Of a stretch of DNA of 64,000 bases, positions 47,574-58,679 are shown in pieces. Within the stretch, counting starts at the first letter, position 1. Every line of letters starts with the position of its first letter. The stretch lies in NCBI RefSeq assembly GCF_016918785.1, contig NZ_JAFFPT010000013.1, positions 62,001-126,000 on the forward strand, in the 5' to 3' direction. This DNA comes from Leptospira ainazelensis (lineage in GTDB: Bacteria; Spirochaetota; Leptospiria; Leptospirales; Leptospiraceae). The position numbers and the translations under genes are program-made. The notes under the pieces are model-generated. The model saw nothing but the letters and a program-made list of their open reading frames with translations. It was not told the origin of the DNA and ran no database searches.

Positions 47574-48476
47574 ATGCGAAATCAATCGAAACTATTGTTG
47601 TGTCCCAAAAAAAACAATATCTGTTTTTTCATTTTTATCCTTTGTGTTTCGCTTTTTTTCCCCTGTTTTTTAGAGGATTTATCCGCGGATAACGTCATCC
47701 TGAGAAACGGAATCGAATATAAAAACGTAAAGACCGTATTAGGAAAATCCTCGGTTACGATTGAATCCGAAACGGGTTCCGTGATTCATATCCCCATTCA
47801 GTCGATTAAGTCCATTAAGTCGGTTCCGATTCAATGGACTAATACATCTAAGAATTCTTTGACGTCCGAAGACGAGAATGCCGGCAACGGGAATGATTTA
47901 TCGAAAGATTCGAAAACGAATTCGGACCCGCGGTCTTCGGCTGGAAGTAATTTCGAGACTGCAAAACAATCGGTTCGAGAGGCTTTTCCAAGTTTGATTC
48001 CCGGATGGTCGGGTCTCTATCTATTAGGTTATCCTTCTTTAGGCGCCTTGTTCTCCCTTACCGAACTTTATCTTGTTCACTTGATTTCGTTGTATTCGAA
48101 ACCGGCGCCCCGTTTTTTCGATGATCCGGCAAATTTCCTTTCTGCATATGCGAATCTTGATTCTAATATTTCCTCCGAAAATCCGAAATTTATCAGTTTG
48201 GTGTTTACTTATGAAAATGCTTCTTTGGTAAAGGATCCGATTTCAGGCGGGTATACAACCGAAGAGAAAATCAAAGAAGGGAGAGAGAGAGCGGTAACCG
48301 GATTGATTTCCGTTTTGCTTTTGGATTTTTCCGTTACTCAAGCGATTTCTATGGTAAGTAAGAGGAAAGATAAAATTTCTATGGAGAGCGGTTCTTTTGA
48401 ACTTAAATTCGGAAGTCGTTTTAGGCCTGAGGTAGGAGAATCGGAATCGAAGTTTTCCTTGGTTTATTATTTTTAG
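47574..48476 (+). CDS. Exported or membrane protein of the ECF-sigma locus
   Basis: This protein has 300 residues from ATG 47574. A signal-like hydrophobic segment (NICFFIFILCVSLFFPCFL) precedes a small beta domain (NVILRNGIEYKNVKTVLG, then SGSVIHIPIQSIKSIKSV-type strands) that resembles the C-terminal domain of the previous protein. A low-complexity Ser/Asn-rich linker follows (about 95-135). The second half has hydrophobic segments around GWSGLYLLGYPSLGALFSL and a later LISVLLLDFSVTQAI, resembling the membrane part of several spirochaete proteins. The family is not recognised. An upstream TTG 47544 would add 10 residues that do not improve the signal. Confidence 0.6.
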   Translation: MRNQSKLLLCPKKNNICFFIFILCVSLFFPCFLEDLSADNVILRNGIEYKNVKTVLGKSSVTIESETGSVIHIPIQSIKSIKSVPIQWTNTSKNSLTSEDENAGNGNDLSKDSKTNSDPRSSAGSNFETAKQSVREAFPSLIPGWSGLYLLGYPSLGALFSLTELYLVHLISLYSKPAPRFFDDPANFLSAYANLDSNISSENPKFISLVFTYENASLVKDPISGGYTTEEKIKEGRERAVTGLISVLLLDFSVTQAISMVSKRKDKISMESGSFELKFGSRFRPEVGESESKFSLVYYF

Positions 48477-48515
48477 GAGGGCCCCCGTTTTTATTCTGGG
48501 CAGCCCTCTTTTTTA
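48477..48515 (+). terminator. Terminator after the ECF-sigma locus
   Basis: GAGGGC (48477-48482) pairs with GCCCTC (48503-48508), with an inner CCC/GGG pairing, and T-rich sequence follows. It lies directly after the stop codon and faces the convergent small membrane protein gene. Confidence 0.75.
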
Positions 48516-48737
48516 TTAAGCAGTTGCGGAATCTCTTCCTATCTTTCCTAAGAAATATAAAACTACGCCGACGGCCACTAAGCCTGCACGAATTGCCCAA
48601 CCGGTCGCTACTCCCCAGTTGTCGATCCACATTAAAATCTTTAAGTTGTAGTTGAAAAAACTCAAAGCTCCGGAAACGATTCCCGCGAAGGAAAGAAAAG
48701 CTCCAAACGAGGAGATCTTATCCTTGATTTGATCCAT
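48516..48737 (-). CDS. Small two-helix membrane protein
   Basis: This 73-residue protein has two hydrophobic helices, about residues 11-30 (FGAFLSFAGIVSGALSFF) and 43-65 (VATGWAIRAGLVAVGVVLYF). A good ribosome-binding site (AAAGGGGTG) precedes the ATG on the minus strand, which supports it as a real gene. No family is recognised. It stands alone between a terminator and the tmRNA gene. Confidence 0.7.
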   Translation of the reverse strand: MDQIKDKISSFGAFLSFAGIVSGALSFFNYNLKILMWIDNWGVATGWAIRAGLVAVGVVLYFLGKIGRDSATA

Positions 48738-48910
48738 AATATTTGCACCCCTTTCAATGAATTAACTACAAGGTTAACAGCTGAAATCTTCTTTTTTCTC
48801 CTTTTTTAATTCAAAGTCTTCTTTCTTTCCTATAAAATTCTTGTTTTGATAAAAAACTTGCGAGCGCTTCTAAGTTTTTAAATTCTGACAGTCTAATTAA
48901 AAGATAACTC

Positions 48911-49258
<348 letters not shown>

Positions 49259-49561
49259 TCGCATTCATTTGAATTGATTGTATCGATTTTAGAATTCTCT
49301 CGGTCCGGATTTTTTCCATCACTTCGATGCACTTTTCTTTTTCCAAAAAATATGGAAATCTCGAAATTCTCCATCTAAGATCTTCCCTTCGAAATTTGAA
49401 TTCTAAACGCTTTATGTTTGAACCGTACCCGACTTTCAGAAGTCTGATACTTATAAGATTCGATTTTGTTAGGAACCAAGAAAAATAAGCCTCACATTCT
49501 TATCAAAGAACCGCAATCATTGGATTTAATTTTTTTCCTTTAGGGAGTTAGGAGATGGAAA
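49259..49561. other. Intergenic region after ssrA
   Basis: This region of about 300 bases separates tmRNA from the DsbA-like gene. I find no gene, no strong hairpin and no recognised motif, except the AGGGAGTTAGGAG ribosome-binding region at its right end. Confidence 0.5.
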
Positions 49562-50212
49562 TTGGAAACTAAAATTTCAATTTATTCGGACGTCGTTTGT
49601 CCTTGGTGTTATATCGGAAAAAAAAGAATCGAGGAAGCGATCGAACTTCGTAAAAAGTCCCATCCCGATGATAAGATTGAAATTGAATGGAAGGCTTTTC
49701 AACTCAATCCAGATCTTTCCAACGAAGGTGAAGATCGAGTTTTACACATGACCCGAAAGTTCGGTTCTTTGGAGCGGGTCAAGATGATGGTGCAAAGAGT
49801 AGCCGATATCGCGGTTGCCGAGGGTCTTCCCTTTTCTACGGAACAACAAGGTCATCAGCCGAATACGTTCTTATTGCACGCGTTGATTCGAAGAGCGAAA
49901 GACAAGGGAAAGGCATCCGAACTTGCCGGAATCTTCTTCAAAAATTTCTTTGCGGAAGGCAAGAATCTTTCGGACGCGAACGTAATCTTGGAAAGTTTGA
50001 AACAAGCCGGTTTGGATGAGGAAGACTTCAACTACATTAAAGAAAATGAATCTCTTTTAAAAGAAGTTCAAGAAGAAGAATTGAGAGGACGGCAATTGGG
50101 TGTTTCCGGAGTTCCATTCTTTGTCTTTAACGAAAAATACGCCGTTTCCGGAGCGCAGGAATCCGGCGTATTTTTGCAAGTTTTCGATCAACTGGCGAAA
50201 GAAACTCCTTAA
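49562..50212 (+). CDS. DsbA-family oxidoreductase, FrnE-like
   Basis: This 216-residue protein is a thioredoxin-fold oxidoreductase of the FrnE/2-hydroxychromene-2-carboxylate isomerase group. The redox motif CPWC is in SDVVCPWCYIGKKR at residues 14-17, and the cis-Pro loop is GVSGVPFFVFN near residue 182; the helical insert is between. No signal peptide is seen, so it is cytoplasmic. The start is TTG 49562, eight bases after GGAG. ATG 49555 is out of frame and would encode only MEIGN before a stop. Confidence 0.92.
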   Translation: METKISIYSDVVCPWCYIGKKRIEEAIELRKKSHPDDKIEIEWKAFQLNPDLSNEGEDRVLHMTRKFGSLERVKMMVQRVADIAVAEGLPFSTEQQGHQPNTFLLHALIRRAKDKGKASELAGIFFKNFFAEGKNLSDANVILESLKQAGLDEEDFNYIKENESLLKEVQEEELRGRQLGVSGVPFFVFNEKYAVSGAQESGVFLQVFDQLAKETP

Positions 50213-50233
50213 AGGAAAAAACTTTCTTTGTGT

Positions 50234-52126
50234 TTATTTGAGATCGTAGACTAGCTTATAAGCAACGTCTTCTTCCTTTGACCAGGGTAATTGGAAAGGA
50301 ACCTTTCTTACTTTTAGTCCGGCTTCTTTCAAATAATTCCGAATTTCACTGTCCCTGAAAATCGCTTCTGAAAAAGCGATTTCTCCCGAATCTGTGATTC
50401 CCTGGAGTTTAGAAGCATAGTTTACGGTGTTTCCAAAAAAATCGATATTGCTGTTTAGGTTTACGGCCAGACATGGTCCTGTATGGACGCTGATTCGAAT
50501 TTGGATTCGATTTTCAGGAGATATCTGAAATACCTTCTGCAATTCAACGGAGGCTAATAAAGAATCCAACGGGCTTGAAAACGAAGCCATCACCGCGTCT
50601 CCAATCGTTTTTACAACGGCCCCTCTGTTCGCTTTGATGATACGAAAAACTTGTACGAAGTGTTCTCTTACTTCTTTGAACGCCCCCGTATCACCCTCTG
50701 AAATATAGAATCGAGTGGAGCCAACAATATCCGTAAAAAGAATCGTTTGAACTCCGATATCGAGTTGAAGATCGGAAGCGATTGCCTGTTCCGTAAATAA
50801 ATCGCGGAATTCTTGAAAGTTAAATAATTCCGCAGGCCTTAGGCTGTAAGCGTCTTCTTTTTTTTCTTCGATGACAAATGTTCGCGGAGAAAGTTCGCTG
50901 TTGTAGATTTGTACCGTGGGTCCGGGGCTTGCCGTAAGTTCTTGTTCCGATTGGTCGGCGGTCCAGCGAATCGTTTCGTTCGAGGACGGTTGTAGTTCCA
51001 GAAGATTGTATTTTTTTTCCCCCGCGATTCTAAGACGATAGATTCCGTCCGTTAATAATAAATTTGTAATGTATTCCGCTCCGGGCGGAATCGTCCTTTG
51101 AAAACGGATATGGGACTTTGTAGCCGGTTCCGCGGCGCAAAAATATCTTTTTTGAACTTCTCTTATCGAAGGGTGAATGTGAAACGTAATTTCGATCGTA
51201 TTGAGTTTGGAAGATTCAAAATCGATTCCACAGACGTCGCAGGAGTCCTGCGATGGAACGTCGCCCAGGTTGTTGAGTTCGGACCTTACACCTCTACAAT
51301 GCGGACAGATTACGTCCCAGGAAAGAGTAAAAAGACCCTGTCTACAACCGTGCAAAAAAAGCAGCAAAAGAGTTTCCAAGGGGATTTTCCAATCCAACGC
51401 CAACTTTTTAATTCGAATTCGATAGAGTTCGTTTTCATCCTCGGAAAGAATATAATGAATGACTCGATCGATCAAAGATTCTTCGATTCCTTCCCGCACT
51501 AAATTGTCTCTGATTTGTTTTAGTTTTAGGTTTTCCGCGGCCGGCTCCGATTTTTTCAGAGCGTTATTAAAGTCTATAATCGAATCGTTTCTTTTTCTGG
51601 TTTTGATGTCTTCCAGAACTCCCAAAAGTCCTTTTTGGTAGTCCTGAAAAAGTTGTTTCATTCCGATGGGAAGGATGAGCTTTCCTAGAATTCCTCTGGG
51701 GATCCAGCCGAAATACACTGTGAGTTTTGTTTTGTTAGGCGAAAGTTTTTCCGTTAAATATCGACATCGAACGTATTTACCGAATCCTTTACTATAGATT
51801 CTTGCGTTATTCAAACCTTTGCAATATTCCCATTCCCAAGGAACTTCCTCCCATTCCATGAGTATGCCCGCGTTTCTGGAACGACCGAATAACTTGCCTT
51901 CCTTTTCCACGTATTTCATTTCGGGAATGCCGATTCTTTTGTTAAACGAAGAGGTATCGATGAGCCAGGGCCAAAGAGATTCTAGGTCGATATCCAATTC
52001 GAATTCCCAAAGTACCTCCACCGGTTTTCCCGATCGGGTCCATTCTTCGTCCCAAGGATATTGTTTTAAGAATTCGCCGAGATCTAAAATTTCTTTGGAT
52101 TTGATTTTAGTCTGATTAGTTTCCAT
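50234..52126 (-). CDS. Multi-domain class III adenylate/guanylate cyclase
   Basis: This 630-residue protein ends in a class III cyclase domain (about residues 455-625): [14 protein letters not shown] holds the first metal-binding Asp, [10 protein letters not shown] the second, and [15 protein letters not shown] plus [13 protein letters not shown] the nucleotide-site residues. The first 170 residues look like an SRPBCC/START-like fold ([20 protein letters not shown]). The centre resembles DUF5939, commonly found on such cyclases, and contains a zinc ribbon-like ICPHCRG...CDVCG (about 268-300). There are no transmembrane helices. It is divergent from avtA by about 200 bases and converges on the DsbA-like gene. 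Confidence 0.88.
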   Translation of the reverse strand: METNQTKIKSKEILDLGEFLKQYPWDEEWTRSGKPVEVLWEFELDIDLESLWPWLIDTSSFNKRIGIPEMKYVEKEGKLFGRSRNAGILMEWEEVPWEWEYCKGLNNARIYSKGFGKYVRCRYLTEKLSPNKTKLTVYFGWIPRGILGKLILPIGMKQLFQDYQKGLLGVLEDIKTRKRNDSIIDFNNALKKSEPAAENLKLKQIRDNLVREGIEESLIDRVIHYILSEDENELYRIRIKKLALDWKIPLETLLLLFLHGCRQGLFTLSWDVICPHCRGVRSELNNLGDVPSQDSCDVCGIDFESSKLNTIEITFHIHPSIREVQKRYFCAAEPATKSHIRFQRTIPPGAEYITNLLLTDGIYRLRIAGEKKYNLLELQPSSNETIRWTADQSEQELTASPGPTVQIYNSELSPRTFVIEEKKEDAYSLRPAELFNFQEFRDLFTEQAIASDLQLDIGVQTILFTDIVGSTRFYISEGDTGAFKEVREHFVQVFRIIKANRGAVVKTIGDAVMASFSSPLDSLLASVELQKVFQISPENRIQIRISVHTGPCLAVNLNSNIDFFGNTVNYASKLQGITDSGEIAFSEAIFRDSEIRNYLKEAGLKVRKVPFQLPWSKEEDVAYKLVYDLK

Positions 52127-52324
52127 GTCGATTCTCCGGTTCCCGTAAAAAATTTGTTTCTATAATTCGTGATCATAAATTCTGCAAGAGTGTTTTAGAC
52201 GATTCTTACAATCATAAAAGGAATGGGAAGACGATCCGATTCTTCGTAAAAAGAATCCACAAAATTTCTCTTTTCGATTAGATTCTGTTTCCTGCTTTAG
52301 AGTTTGGAAGAAATTTGGTACGGT

Positions 52325-53578
52325 ATGGAATATTCTCAATTTGGACAAAAATTCAAGAAGCAAACCGGAATCGGACAACTGATGGATGATTTGGGCAATC
52401 CTCCGGCCGGCGCGTGTATGCTGGGAGGAGGAAATCCCGCTTCGATCCCCGAAGTCGCGGAAGTTTGGAAAAAAATTCTGTCAAAACAAATCGAATCCGG
52501 AAGTTTAAAAAGAATTCTCGGTAGTTACGAATCTCCGGCGGGAGTTCAAGAGCTACGAGAATGTGTCGCGTCCATTTTATCCGAAGAATCCGGAACTAAT
52601 ATCTCCGAAAATCAAATCGCTATCACCAATGGAAGTCAGAACGCATTCTATCTTTTGTTAAATTTTTTCTCGGGCAAATTTCAAAAAGGCAAAAATAAAA
52701 AAATTCTTTTTCCCATTCTTCCGGAATACATAGGATATACGGATCAGACTTTGGAAGCGGATTCTTTTTTATCGTTTCAGCCGAAAATTCAAGAGATCGA
52801 TTCTTATTCTTATAAATATTTTATCGACAAGGAAAAGTTTGAAACCGTGCCCGATTGGAAAGAACAATCGGGTTGTATCTGCGTCTCTCGGCCTACGAAT
52901 CCTACCGGAAACGTGATAACCGATGCGGAATTGGAATTTCTGATTTCAAAAGCGAAGGAGGCCGACATACCTTTGTTAGTCGACAATGCCTACGGTTTTC
53001 CTTTTCCAGGAGTTGTTTTTGCGGAAAGTTCCTTCATTCATAACCCCGGGATGATTCAGGGATTCAGTCTTTCCAAGCTGGGACTTCCCGGAGTGAGAAC
53101 CGGATTTGTTTTGGGCGATCCGGAAACGATAGAACTTTTGCACAAAGCCAATTCGGTTATCAATTTGACGAGCGGAAGTCCGGGCCAGTATATCGCACTC
53201 GAACTTTTCAGTTCGGGAGAATGGAAACTTTTATGTAAGAACGTTATTCGGCCTTATTATCAGAGGAAGTCCGAGTTTGCAAGAGAGGTGATTCGCCAAA
53301 ACTGGAGTTCGAATCTGGATTATAGAATTCACCAAAGCGAAGGCGCTTTTTTTCTTTGGGTTTGGGTAAAAAATTTAAAACTTACGGTTTCGGAATTATA
53401 TCCGATTCTAAAAGAAGCGGGCGTGATCATCGTTCCCGGTAAAACTTTTTTTCCGGGAGCCGAGCCGAGTTGGGCTCATAGAGAGGAATGTTTTCGTTTG
53501 AGTTTTGTGAGAGAAGAGAAGGAGATCGAAGAAGGAATTTTGAGAATCGGTCGAGTATTGGAAAAATTCTCCAAATAA
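52325..53578 (+). CDS. avtA: Valine-pyruvate transaminase
   Basis: AvtA is a PLP-dependent aminotransferase that exchanges amino groups between valine and pyruvate. The protein has 417 residues from ATG 52325; its start [20 protein letters not shown] and [12 protein letters not shown] match AvtA closely. The PLP-binding Lys is in [16 protein letters not shown], with the upstream [10 protein letters not shown] and [11 protein letters not shown] motifs intact. TTG 52304 would add seven residues that do not resemble the family. Confidence 0.92.
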   Translation: MEYSQFGQKFKKQTGIGQLMDDLGNPPAGACMLGGGNPASIPEVAEVWKKILSKQIESGSLKRILGSYESPAGVQELRECVASILSEESGTNISENQIAITNGSQNAFYLLLNFFSGKFQKGKNKKILFPILPEYIGYTDQTLEADSFLSFQPKIQEIDSYSYKYFIDKEKFETVPDWKEQSGCICVSRPTNPTGNVITDAELEFLISKAKEADIPLLVDNAYGFPFPGVVFAESSFIHNPGMIQGFSLSKLGLPGVRTGFVLGDPETIELLHKANSVINLTSGSPGQYIALELFSSGEWKLLCKNVIRPYYQRKSEFAREVIRQNWSSNLDYRIHQSEGAFFLWVWVKNLKLTVSELYPILKEAGVIIVPGKTFFPGAEPSWAHREECFRLSFVREEKEIEEGILRIGRVLEKFSK

Positions 53579-53667
53579 AAAGGTTTCGTCCTGTCATTCG
53601 GAATGGAAGACTGGATACTTAGAAAGATTCAATTTATCGAAATCACCTTGTTATATCATTGGAAAAA

Positions 53668-56013
53668 ATGGAAAGTACCGAACAGGACATAAGCTTTGAA
53701 GAACTGGCGGCGAGTAAGCCGGTGGAAATCCAGTCTCTTATGCCGGATTATATCTTTTTAAACGAAGGCGCGGTCGGACTCTCCGCAACTGCCCGTTGTA
53801 TCTTAGACGAACTAAGAGACTGGCATAAAAAAACCGAAAAACACGGTTCGAAAGGGATTCATCCCTCTTATTTGCTCACGTTAGACAAGCTTTCCGAACT
53901 TCTCAATAAATATAGAAATCTAAGCGAACAATCGAAGTCGCCTCAAAGTGTGGATTTTGCTTTGCGGCAGTTGGTCGATTATGAGAAAAAAGGAAAAAAC
54001 AAATCCGCATACATCTATCCTTTTCTTGTTCGTAACGGCGCCAAGGTCTTGGCTCGTATTGCGATCGCAAGTCCGCAAAAAGAAACAAAGACGGACGTAA
54101 CTCCGTTTCGTGTCGCTTGTTTCGAATTTTCGGAAGAGATGATCGATTTGATTCTTCAAAACCGGGCTAAAAAACCGAAACTTCCGGACGAGGACAGCCC
54201 CGGCGCTTTTTTACTTCATAAGAATAAGGCCGGAAAAATCTGGCTGTTTCCGAAGTTGGCATCGATCGAAGCAGAATTCTCGACCTTGCTCAAACGAGGA
54301 TTTCAACCTTACAGTTATATTCCGATGATGGATTTTTTACGGGATTTTCTTACCTATTCGATCAAGAAGAATTATGTGATGAAAATTCTTCCGGATTATC
54401 ATATCATTCTGGACGATCTTCAATTAAATCCGGACGGTTCTTATGTAAATCAGCCGGAAGTTATTGCGCATTATCGTTGTCAGGCGGATGCGCTTGAAAA
54501 ATTCGCGATCCCTTATCTCAAGGAACTGAGTGAAAGAGCGGGTTACAGTCTATTTAAAACTAGAATCGCCGAATTTGAACAGACTCACGTTCAACTTGTG
54601 GAACCGGGAAGAAAACAAAACAGCGAAAAAGTCAAAGCCCTCATTTCGCTTATCAACGATTATCCTTTCGATCGCGAGACGGACGAACTTGGGAAAAAAA
54701 TTTCCGAAACTTGCAGAACCTCGATTCAAATTCTTTCTAGATTGATCGAAGAAAAAGACAAGCTGGTTCAAAGAAAAGAAGAGAACGTTTTTAAATCTCT
54801 TAAAACGAGAATTCTGAATAAGATCGCGGAGACTACTCTACAAGACCAAACTCTCTACAAATTTTCACCGGAACAAAAGTTGAAGTCTTCCGGATTGTTG
54901 GACGAAACACGTTATCCGGCATTGGTTGAGGAATTAAAAAAAGACATCGCGGCTCAGTTTGGAATGAAAGTGATTGAAAAACAGGATCAGACTTCCGAAA
55001 TCTACGCGGTCGATCCGGGATATATGGCGGCCGTTTTACACAAATTGAGCGGAATGGCTGCGAGCAATTCTTCATTTCAAAAGGATTTGGATATTGCGAG
55101 AGAAATTAATTCAACTCTCAGTAATCCAAAACATCCGGGTCTCAACGCTAAGTTGAAAGCGGATAGTATCGTCAAATTGCAACAAGGAATTCAGGTACTC
55201 GAACAAATAGAGGCCGAAAAACAACGTTCTCAGGAATTCGCGAAGAAGTTTAATCTTCCGATGGGAATGTTGGGTTTTGTAGCGAGTATGATTTTATTCT
55301 TAATCGCATCCGTTCATTTTAAAACCACCGGAGTTTTGTTCGTGGGAATTCCGGTAAGTTTGTTTTTAGGTTTTATGCTAGCTTTCTACTTTCGAGATAA
55401 GGAAAAATCGGATATTCTCGGGGGCGGAGGAAGCGGATCCAGTTCGCTCGGATCGGGTTTTAAGGGAGAATACGGATCGGCAACTTCTTCCTCGGCTGAC
55501 GGTTTTTATTCCGGGAATGACGATTCCGAAGAGGAGCATACATATACAAAAGGTGAAACTCCCAAAGAGAAAAAAGTGAGCTTGATTGCAAAAGGCGCGG
55601 AGAGGTTCGTATTTCCAAGTCGCTTTACAAAAATCACCGATAAGATTCATGATTCCCGCTCGTTGCGTAAGAAGATCTATGAGAATTTGGACAACATTCG
55701 AAACAGCGTGGCGCATCTTAAGGGAGAAAAAGACGACGAGAAAGTTGCCTCAACGATCGAATACGCGTTGTTGCAGAATTCGGCGACGATCATTATTCCG
55801 GACGACCTGGTTCCTCAGGGAATGCCAGGCTCGATCATACTAAATCATAACGACTTAAAGGCTCCCTTGATTCGGGACCAGATATCCGAATTTTTGCGCA
55901 ACGAAGCCCAAAAGAAAAAATACGATAAGAAGCTCGTGAAATATTATACATTCTTAATCAATACGATCGAAGTGGAATATTATAAATACCTTCCGAGCAG
56001 AAAGAAGAAATAA
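53668..56013 (+). CDS. Large leptospiral-type membrane protein of unknown function
   Basis: This protein has about 781 residues. The first 530 residues appear soluble and mostly helical, without a family I recognise. Two hydrophobic helices follow at about 530-575 ([20 protein letters not shown] and [20 protein letters not shown]), then a Gly/Ser-rich linker ([15 protein letters not shown]) and a helical C-terminal domain of about 170 residues. The last part ([20 protein letters not shown]) may be a protein-binding domain. TTG 53659, three codons upstream, is also in frame. It probably has both domains on the cytoplasmic side, but that is a guess. Confidence 0.7.
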   Translation: MESTEQDISFEELAASKPVEIQSLMPDYIFLNEGAVGLSATARCILDELRDWHKKTEKHGSKGIHPSYLLTLDKLSELLNKYRNLSEQSKSPQSVDFALRQLVDYEKKGKNKSAYIYPFLVRNGAKVLARIAIASPQKETKTDVTPFRVACFEFSEEMIDLILQNRAKKPKLPDEDSPGAFLLHKNKAGKIWLFPKLASIEAEFSTLLKRGFQPYSYIPMMDFLRDFLTYSIKKNYVMKILPDYHIILDDLQLNPDGSYVNQPEVIAHYRCQADALEKFAIPYLKELSERAGYSLFKTRIAEFEQTHVQLVEPGRKQNSEKVKALISLINDYPFDRETDELGKKISETCRTSIQILSRLIEEKDKLVQRKEENVFKSLKTRILNKIAETTLQDQTLYKFSPEQKLKSSGLLDETRYPALVEELKKDIAAQFGMKVIEKQDQTSEIYAVDPGYMAAVLHKLSGMAASNSSFQKDLDIAREINSTLSNPKHPGLNAKLKADSIVKLQQGIQVLEQIEAEKQRSQEFAKKFNLPMGMLGFVASMILFLIASVHFKTTGVLFVGIPVSLFLGFMLAFYFRDKEKSDILGGGGSGSSSLGSGFKGEYGSATSSSADGFYSGNDDSEEEHTYTKGETPKEKKVSLIAKGAERFVFPSRFTKITDKIHDSRSLRKKIYENLDNIRNSVAHLKGEKDDEKVASTIEYALLQNSATIIIPDDLVPQGMPGSIILNHNDLKAPLIRDQISEFLRNEAQKKKYDKKLVKYYTFLINTIEVEYYKYLPSRKKK

Positions 56014-56084
56014 TTTTTTCACTTTTTTGTTTTGTCCTTCCGGTTTTACTGCGTCTTCGAATTTGTTCTTGAAGAATTAGAATT

Positions 56085-56105
56085 GACTTTAAAGTCCAAT
56101 TGGAC
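56085..56105. promoter_or_regulatory. Two overlapping perfect 12-base palindromes before the FG-GAP lipoprotein gene
   Basis: GACTTTAAAGTC (56085-56096) and GTCCAATTGGAC (56094-56105) are each fully self-complementary and share three bases. A TTGACT at 56083-56088 with TAATTT at 56107-56112 gives a possible promoter (18-base spacer) that contains them, so a repressor dimer bound there could block transcription. Confidence 0.5.
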
Positions 56106-56110
56106 CTAAT

Positions 56111-58054
56111 TTGAAACAAGTGAACGATTGTTTGTATCTCGTTTTGAATTTTTTGTTACAAGATCATTCTGCGAATTTAAGAGCCGTTTTTACGGATCAA
56201 AATTCGACTTTAACCTCTTTTTTTAAGAAAAGAATAATCCTCCTTTTGTGTTTGCTTCTTCTTTCCGGATGTGCGCGTATTCGAAGTTTGAATCCGGGAG
56301 ATATGAGCTCCACCTCATATTACGAAAACATAATTATTCAATGTCTTTTAGGTCAGGCGACAAATTGTACGGCTCCTTCGATTCGTAACGTTCGGGATCG
56401 CGGAGTTTTAAATTCCGGCTTTTTGACGGGAAATACGGCGCCTTTTGCCTCTACCGTAGAGGTCGCGTTAGACGGAGGATTCTTTCAAGGCGCCTCGGTT
56501 ACGGGAAACACTTGGTCCTTTCCGCTTCCGAAAGGACCAAGTGTTTGGAAACAAAATTCATTGCATAAGGTTACGGTTCGTTCCGGTCCGCTTTCGGCCC
56601 AAAATACGATTATGATTCGAAAGGGGAGCAATTATGACGTCAACGGAGACGGCTTCTCCGATGTCCTTGTCGGTGCGAATCAATTTAGCGCCGGAACTGG
56701 AAAGGCTTATATTTTTTATGGAAGCGTTCAGGGGATTGTTTCGCAAGGTGCAACTTCGGCTAACACAAATTTGGTGGGAATTCCCTCCGGTCAATTCGGA
56801 TGGGCCGTTGCGTTAGGAGACGTAAACGGGGACGGCTATTCGGATGCGATTGTCGGAGCCCCGGGCGCGGGAGTAGATTCGGTTTTCATCTATCATTCGT
56901 TAGGGGGAGACGGAATTCCAAACGGCGCTTCTCCTAATTCTACTCTCAGCGCCGGTTCCATTATGTTTTTTGGAGGGACCGTCGCGACCGGCGATATCAA
57001 CGGAGATGGATTCGAGGACGTTGTCGTCGGTTCTTACGGTTATTCGACTTCCTCCGGACGAGTGGATGTATTTTATTCTTCCGGAACGTCCGGAGTTCCG
57101 ACCGGAGGCCTTTCTACTGCCAAATCCACTTTGATTGGATCCGTATTGAACGGTAGATTTGGGATCACGGTTGCGACTGGAGATTCAAACGGGGACGGTT
57201 ACGCTGATGTTTTAGTGGGCGCGGATGGAATTTCCAGATCTTACATATTTCATTCGGACGGGACTGGAGGAATTTCCGGCCAGGATCTTTCCGCAGGCGG
57301 AACGGCGAATACCCTTCTTATCGGGGAAACGGGAAGCCAATTCGGAATATCGGTTTCTTTGGGCGACGTGACCGCGGATGGATTTCAAGACGCTTTGATC
57401 GGAGCAAGATCTTACACCGCAAACCAAGGTCGGGCTTATGTTTTTCATTCGAACGGAAGTTCGGGAATTCCAAATCAGGATCTTTCCGGATCCGGATTTG
57501 CAAATACGATTCTTACGGGACAAATCGCCGGAAGCTTTTTCGGAATATCGGTTTCCTTAGGGGACGTGAACGGAGACGGATCCGCCGATGCGCTCGTAGG
57601 AGCCTATGGTTTCGGAACGGGGAATTCGTTTATTTTTTTGTCCGATGGATCTTCCGGAATCGTCAGTCAAAATCTTCAGAGTGGAGGAACCGCGCATTCA
57701 ACGTTTACCGGAGAAACGGCAGGGGACCAATTTGGAATTTTTGTCCGTCTCGTGGATGCAAATGGAGACGGTTGTTCGGACGTTGCGGTCGGGGCTTATG
57801 GATATTCCGGCGGGGGCAACACTGGAAGGGTTTATATTTTTTCAGGATCTTCCTCGGGCATTCCAAGTGTAGGAGCTCCTAGTGCGAATACGATTCTAAC
57901 GGGAGAGCCGGCCAGTCAGTTTGGATATTCGATCGCTTCGAATCGGAAGACGGAAAATCAAACCTTTCTTGAGAAGAATCTTTATCGATGGAAAACGATT
58001 CTTTTTCGAAGAGAAGATCAAGAAGATTCACAAAGTCATTTTCGAAATTCATAA
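56111..58054 (+). CDS. FG-GAP repeat (integrin-alpha-like) lipoprotein
   Basis: This frame of 647 residues encodes a probable surface or outer-membrane lipoprotein: a signal segment (KKRIILLLCLLLLSGC) ends in a clear lipobox, and the mature part is made of about seven FG-GAP/VCBS-type repeats, each with the calcium-binding DVNGDGFSD or similar (DANGDGCSD) followed by a VGA(Y/R) strand. These repeats form a beta-propeller. TTG 56111 is the first start in frame; GTG 56120 and later TTG codons are possible, and no ATG precedes the lipobox. The last 40 residues are charged and unlike the repeats. A perfect 16-bp hairpin lies inside the gene. Confidence 0.82.
   Translation: MKQVNDCLYLVLNFLLQDHSANLRAVFTDQNSTLTSFFKKRIILLLCLLLLSGCARIRSLNPGDMSSTSYYENIIIQCLLGQATNCTAPSIRNVRDRGVLNSGFLTGNTAPFASTVEVALDGGFFQGASVTGNTWSFPLPKGPSVWKQNSLHKVTVRSGPLSAQNTIMIRKGSNYDVNGDGFSDVLVGANQFSAGTGKAYIFYGSVQGIVSQGATSANTNLVGIPSGQFGWAVALGDVNGDGYSDAIVGAPGAGVDSVFIYHSLGGDGIPNGASPNSTLSAGSIMFFGGTVATGDINGDGFEDVVVGSYGYSTSSGRVDVFYSSGTSGVPTGGLSTAKSTLIGSVLNGRFGITVATGDSNGDGYADVLVGADGISRSYIFHSDGTGGISGQDLSAGGTANTLLIGETGSQFGISVSLGDVTADGFQDALIGARSYTANQGRAYVFHSNGSSGIPNQDLSGSGFANTILTGQIAGSFFGISVSLGDVNGDGSADALVGAYGFGTGNSFIFLSDGSSGIVSQNLQSGGTAHSTFTGETAGDQFGIFVRLVDANGDGCSDVAVGAYGYSGGGNTGRVYIFSGSSSGIPSVGAPSANTILTGEPASQFGYSIASNRKTENQTFLEKNLYRWKTILFRREDQEDSQSHFRNS
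56506..56546. repeat. Perfect 16-bp inverted repeat within the FG-GAP gene
   Basis: AAACACTTGGTCCTTT (56506-56521) pairs perfectly with AAAGGACCAAGTGTTT (56531-56546) around a nine-base loop, in frame with the coding sequence (region encoding SFPLPKGPSVWK). It is long for a coding hairpin and could stall polymerase or ribosomes. Confidence 0.8.
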
Positions 58055-58149
58055 AACTTAAGATCCGAAAGAATTCAGAAGAATTTTAATCTTTTTTACT
58101 AATTTAAGATTGACCGTACAAACCGGTACGCGAATCTGACTTCAAGATT

Positions 58150-58271
<122 letters not shown>

Positions 58272-58507
58272 TTATTTTAGGACAGAGAATTGATTCTGAC
58301 AATTCTCCTCCGGTCGTTCGGGCCTTCCTCAGGGTTTTCCCTGAAATTCCTAAGAATATAGAAATCCCGATAAAGACAAATTCACATCGGAATCGGATGT
58401 GAAATGGTTGACTTAGACTTTTTCAGAATGCTTCTGTTAGAAAGAGCATTGGATTCTTCTAAACAGAAGAAAATATACGCAATCATTAACGCCAATCAGG
58501 GATAAGT

Positions 58508-58669
58508 ATGAAAAGAAATTACCAGCCCAGCCGAGTAAAAAGAGCGAGAACACACGGATTTCGCGCGAGAATGGCTACTTCCGGTGGAAGAAAAGTTCTT
58601 TCTCGTAGAAGAAAGAAGGGCAGACATAAGCTCACTGTTTCCGACGAAAAACTCGGTAAAAAATTCTAA
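58508..58669 (+). CDS. rpmH: 50S ribosomal protein L34
   Basis: L34 is a 53-residue basic ribosomal protein here. It starts [20 protein letters not shown] and continues [20 protein letters not shown], the complete family signature; a short extra tail ([13 protein letters not shown]) follows. The ATG at 58508 follows a GGGATAAGT ribosome-binding stretch. It leads the rpmH-rnpA-yidD-yidC-jag-mnmE block. Confidence 0.97.
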   Translation: MKRNYQPSRVKRARTHGFRARMATSGGRKVLSRRRKKGRHKLTVSDEKLGKKF

Positions 58670-58679
58670 GAACTAAGCC

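Noticed and set aside
49555..49572. ATG 49555 as the start of the DsbA-like gene
   Set aside because: It is out of frame and stops after five codons; TTG 49562 has correct ribosome-binding spacing.
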